From Pseudofrankia asymbiotica (lineage in GTDB: Bacteria > Actinomycetota > Actinomycetes > Frankiales > Frankiaceae): a DNA stretch of 6,197 nucleotides. Shown piece by piece: positions 5,813 to 6,197 of the stretch (its first letter is position 1; each line of letters starts with the position of its first letter). The stretch is taken from NCBI RefSeq assembly GCF_001983105.1, contig NZ_MOMC01000010.1, positions 143,654-149,850 of the forward strand, given 5' to 3'. Position numbers and translations under genes: made by a program. The notes under the pieces are model-generated. The model had not been told where the DNA came from and searched no databases. It saw nothing but the letters and a program-made list of their open reading frames with translations.

Positions 5813-6197
5813 TCACCGCTGAGGAAGGAGCCGGCGGGTGCGGCCCGGGATGCCGGGGGGAAGATCGCCGACGATGTCGGCGAGCGACACGGAGCTCAGG
5901 CTGTCGCGCCAGGCCTGGTGCGCCCGGGCCATGGTGGTGGCGAGGACGCAGGGTTCGGCGCAGTCCTCGCCGGGCAGCGCGCCGCTGCCGTGCTGGCGGA
6001 TCTCGCGGCACCGGTAGGGGGTAGCGGTGCCGTCGACCGCCTCGACGACCTCCAGGACCGTGATGTCCGCCGGGTCCCGGGCCAGCCGGAACCCGCCGCG
6101 CGGACCGGTCGTGGCCGTGAGCACGCCGGCGCGCACGAGTGCCTGGAGCTGCTTGGCCAGGGAGGGCAGGGGCAGGCCGTAGTAGTCGGCGAGCTGG
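5813..6197 (-). CDS. Rrf2-family transcriptional regulator with three cysteines (5' end cut by right edge)
   Basis: The minus strand is open from the window edge to the TGA at 5813-5815, giving 127 visible residues. Roughly the first 20-30 residues, with the start codon, lie outside; the GTG at 6136 is internal, because good homology continues upstream of it. The visible part has the second half of the winged helix-turn-helix (QLADYYGLPLPSLAKQLQAL), the wing TGPRGGFRLARDP (visible residues 30-42) and ITVLEVVEAVDG (45-56), all typical of Rrf2 proteins such as IscR and NsrR. Cysteines at visible residues 63, 79 and 83 (spacing C-x15-C-x3-C) could bind an iron-sulfur cluster, though classic IscR/NsrR cysteines lie closer together. 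The C-terminal helix AxxAWRDSLSSVSLADIV is also typical. It converges on the P450 gene, so control of that P450 through a shared promoter is not indicated; its targets probably lie to the right or elsewhere. Confidence 0.9.
   Translation of the reverse strand, partial: QLADYYGLPLPSLAKQLQALVRAGVLTATTGPRGGFRLARDPADITVLEVVEAVDGTATPYRCREIRQHGSGALPGEDCAEPCVLATTMARAHQAWRDSLSSVSLADIVGDLPPGIPGRTRRLLPQR

Overview
The window has very high G+C and GC-rich third codon positions. Together with its gene content (a family 2B encapsulin, a GAF-SpoIIE type phosphatase and a bacterial class I P450), this points to a filamentous actinomycete. A Frankia-like or Streptomyces-like organism is my impression only, because no taxonomic marker is present.

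Layout, left to right. (1) Positions 1-678, minus strand: the first 226 codons of a family 2B encapsulin shell protein, an HK97-fold nanocompartment with an inserted cyclic-nucleotide-binding-like domain. The gene runs off the left edge, so its usual enzyme cargo gene, if any, would lie outside. (2) Positions 679-2244: about 1.5 kb with no convincing intact gene. It holds two gene relics: the C-terminal end of an MFS transporter (plus strand, interrupted by an in-frame TAG) and a collapsed FAD-linked oxidase (minus strand, with an FAD-loop fragment joined directly to a C-terminal tail). (3) Positions 2392-4206, plus strand (possibly starting at 2245): a LOV-GAF-PP2C/SpoIIE protein, predicted to be a blue-light-regulated serine/threonine phosphatase. 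All the flavin-binding LOV residues I can check are present, including the photoactive cysteine. (4) Positions 4207-4489: an intergenic region with a hairpin, an inverted repeat and a 3 x 13 bp tandem repeat. (5) Positions 4490-5770, plus strand: a complete cytochrome P450, most like the CYP124/125/142 group by eye. (6) Positions 5813-6197, minus strand: a nearly complete Rrf2-family regulator with three cysteines, convergent with the P450 and cut at its N terminus by the right edge.

The genes do not form one obvious operon. The encapsulin and the phosphatase diverge across a degenerate zone. The P450 is separated from the phosphatase by 283 bp and has its own strong Shine-Dalgarno sequence. 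The most interesting items are the encapsulin with a non-canonical nucleotide-binding cassette, the LOV photoreceptor phosphatase, and the neighbouring Rrf2 regulator with unusual cysteine spacing. Any link between light or redox sensing and the nanocompartment is inference from proximity only.
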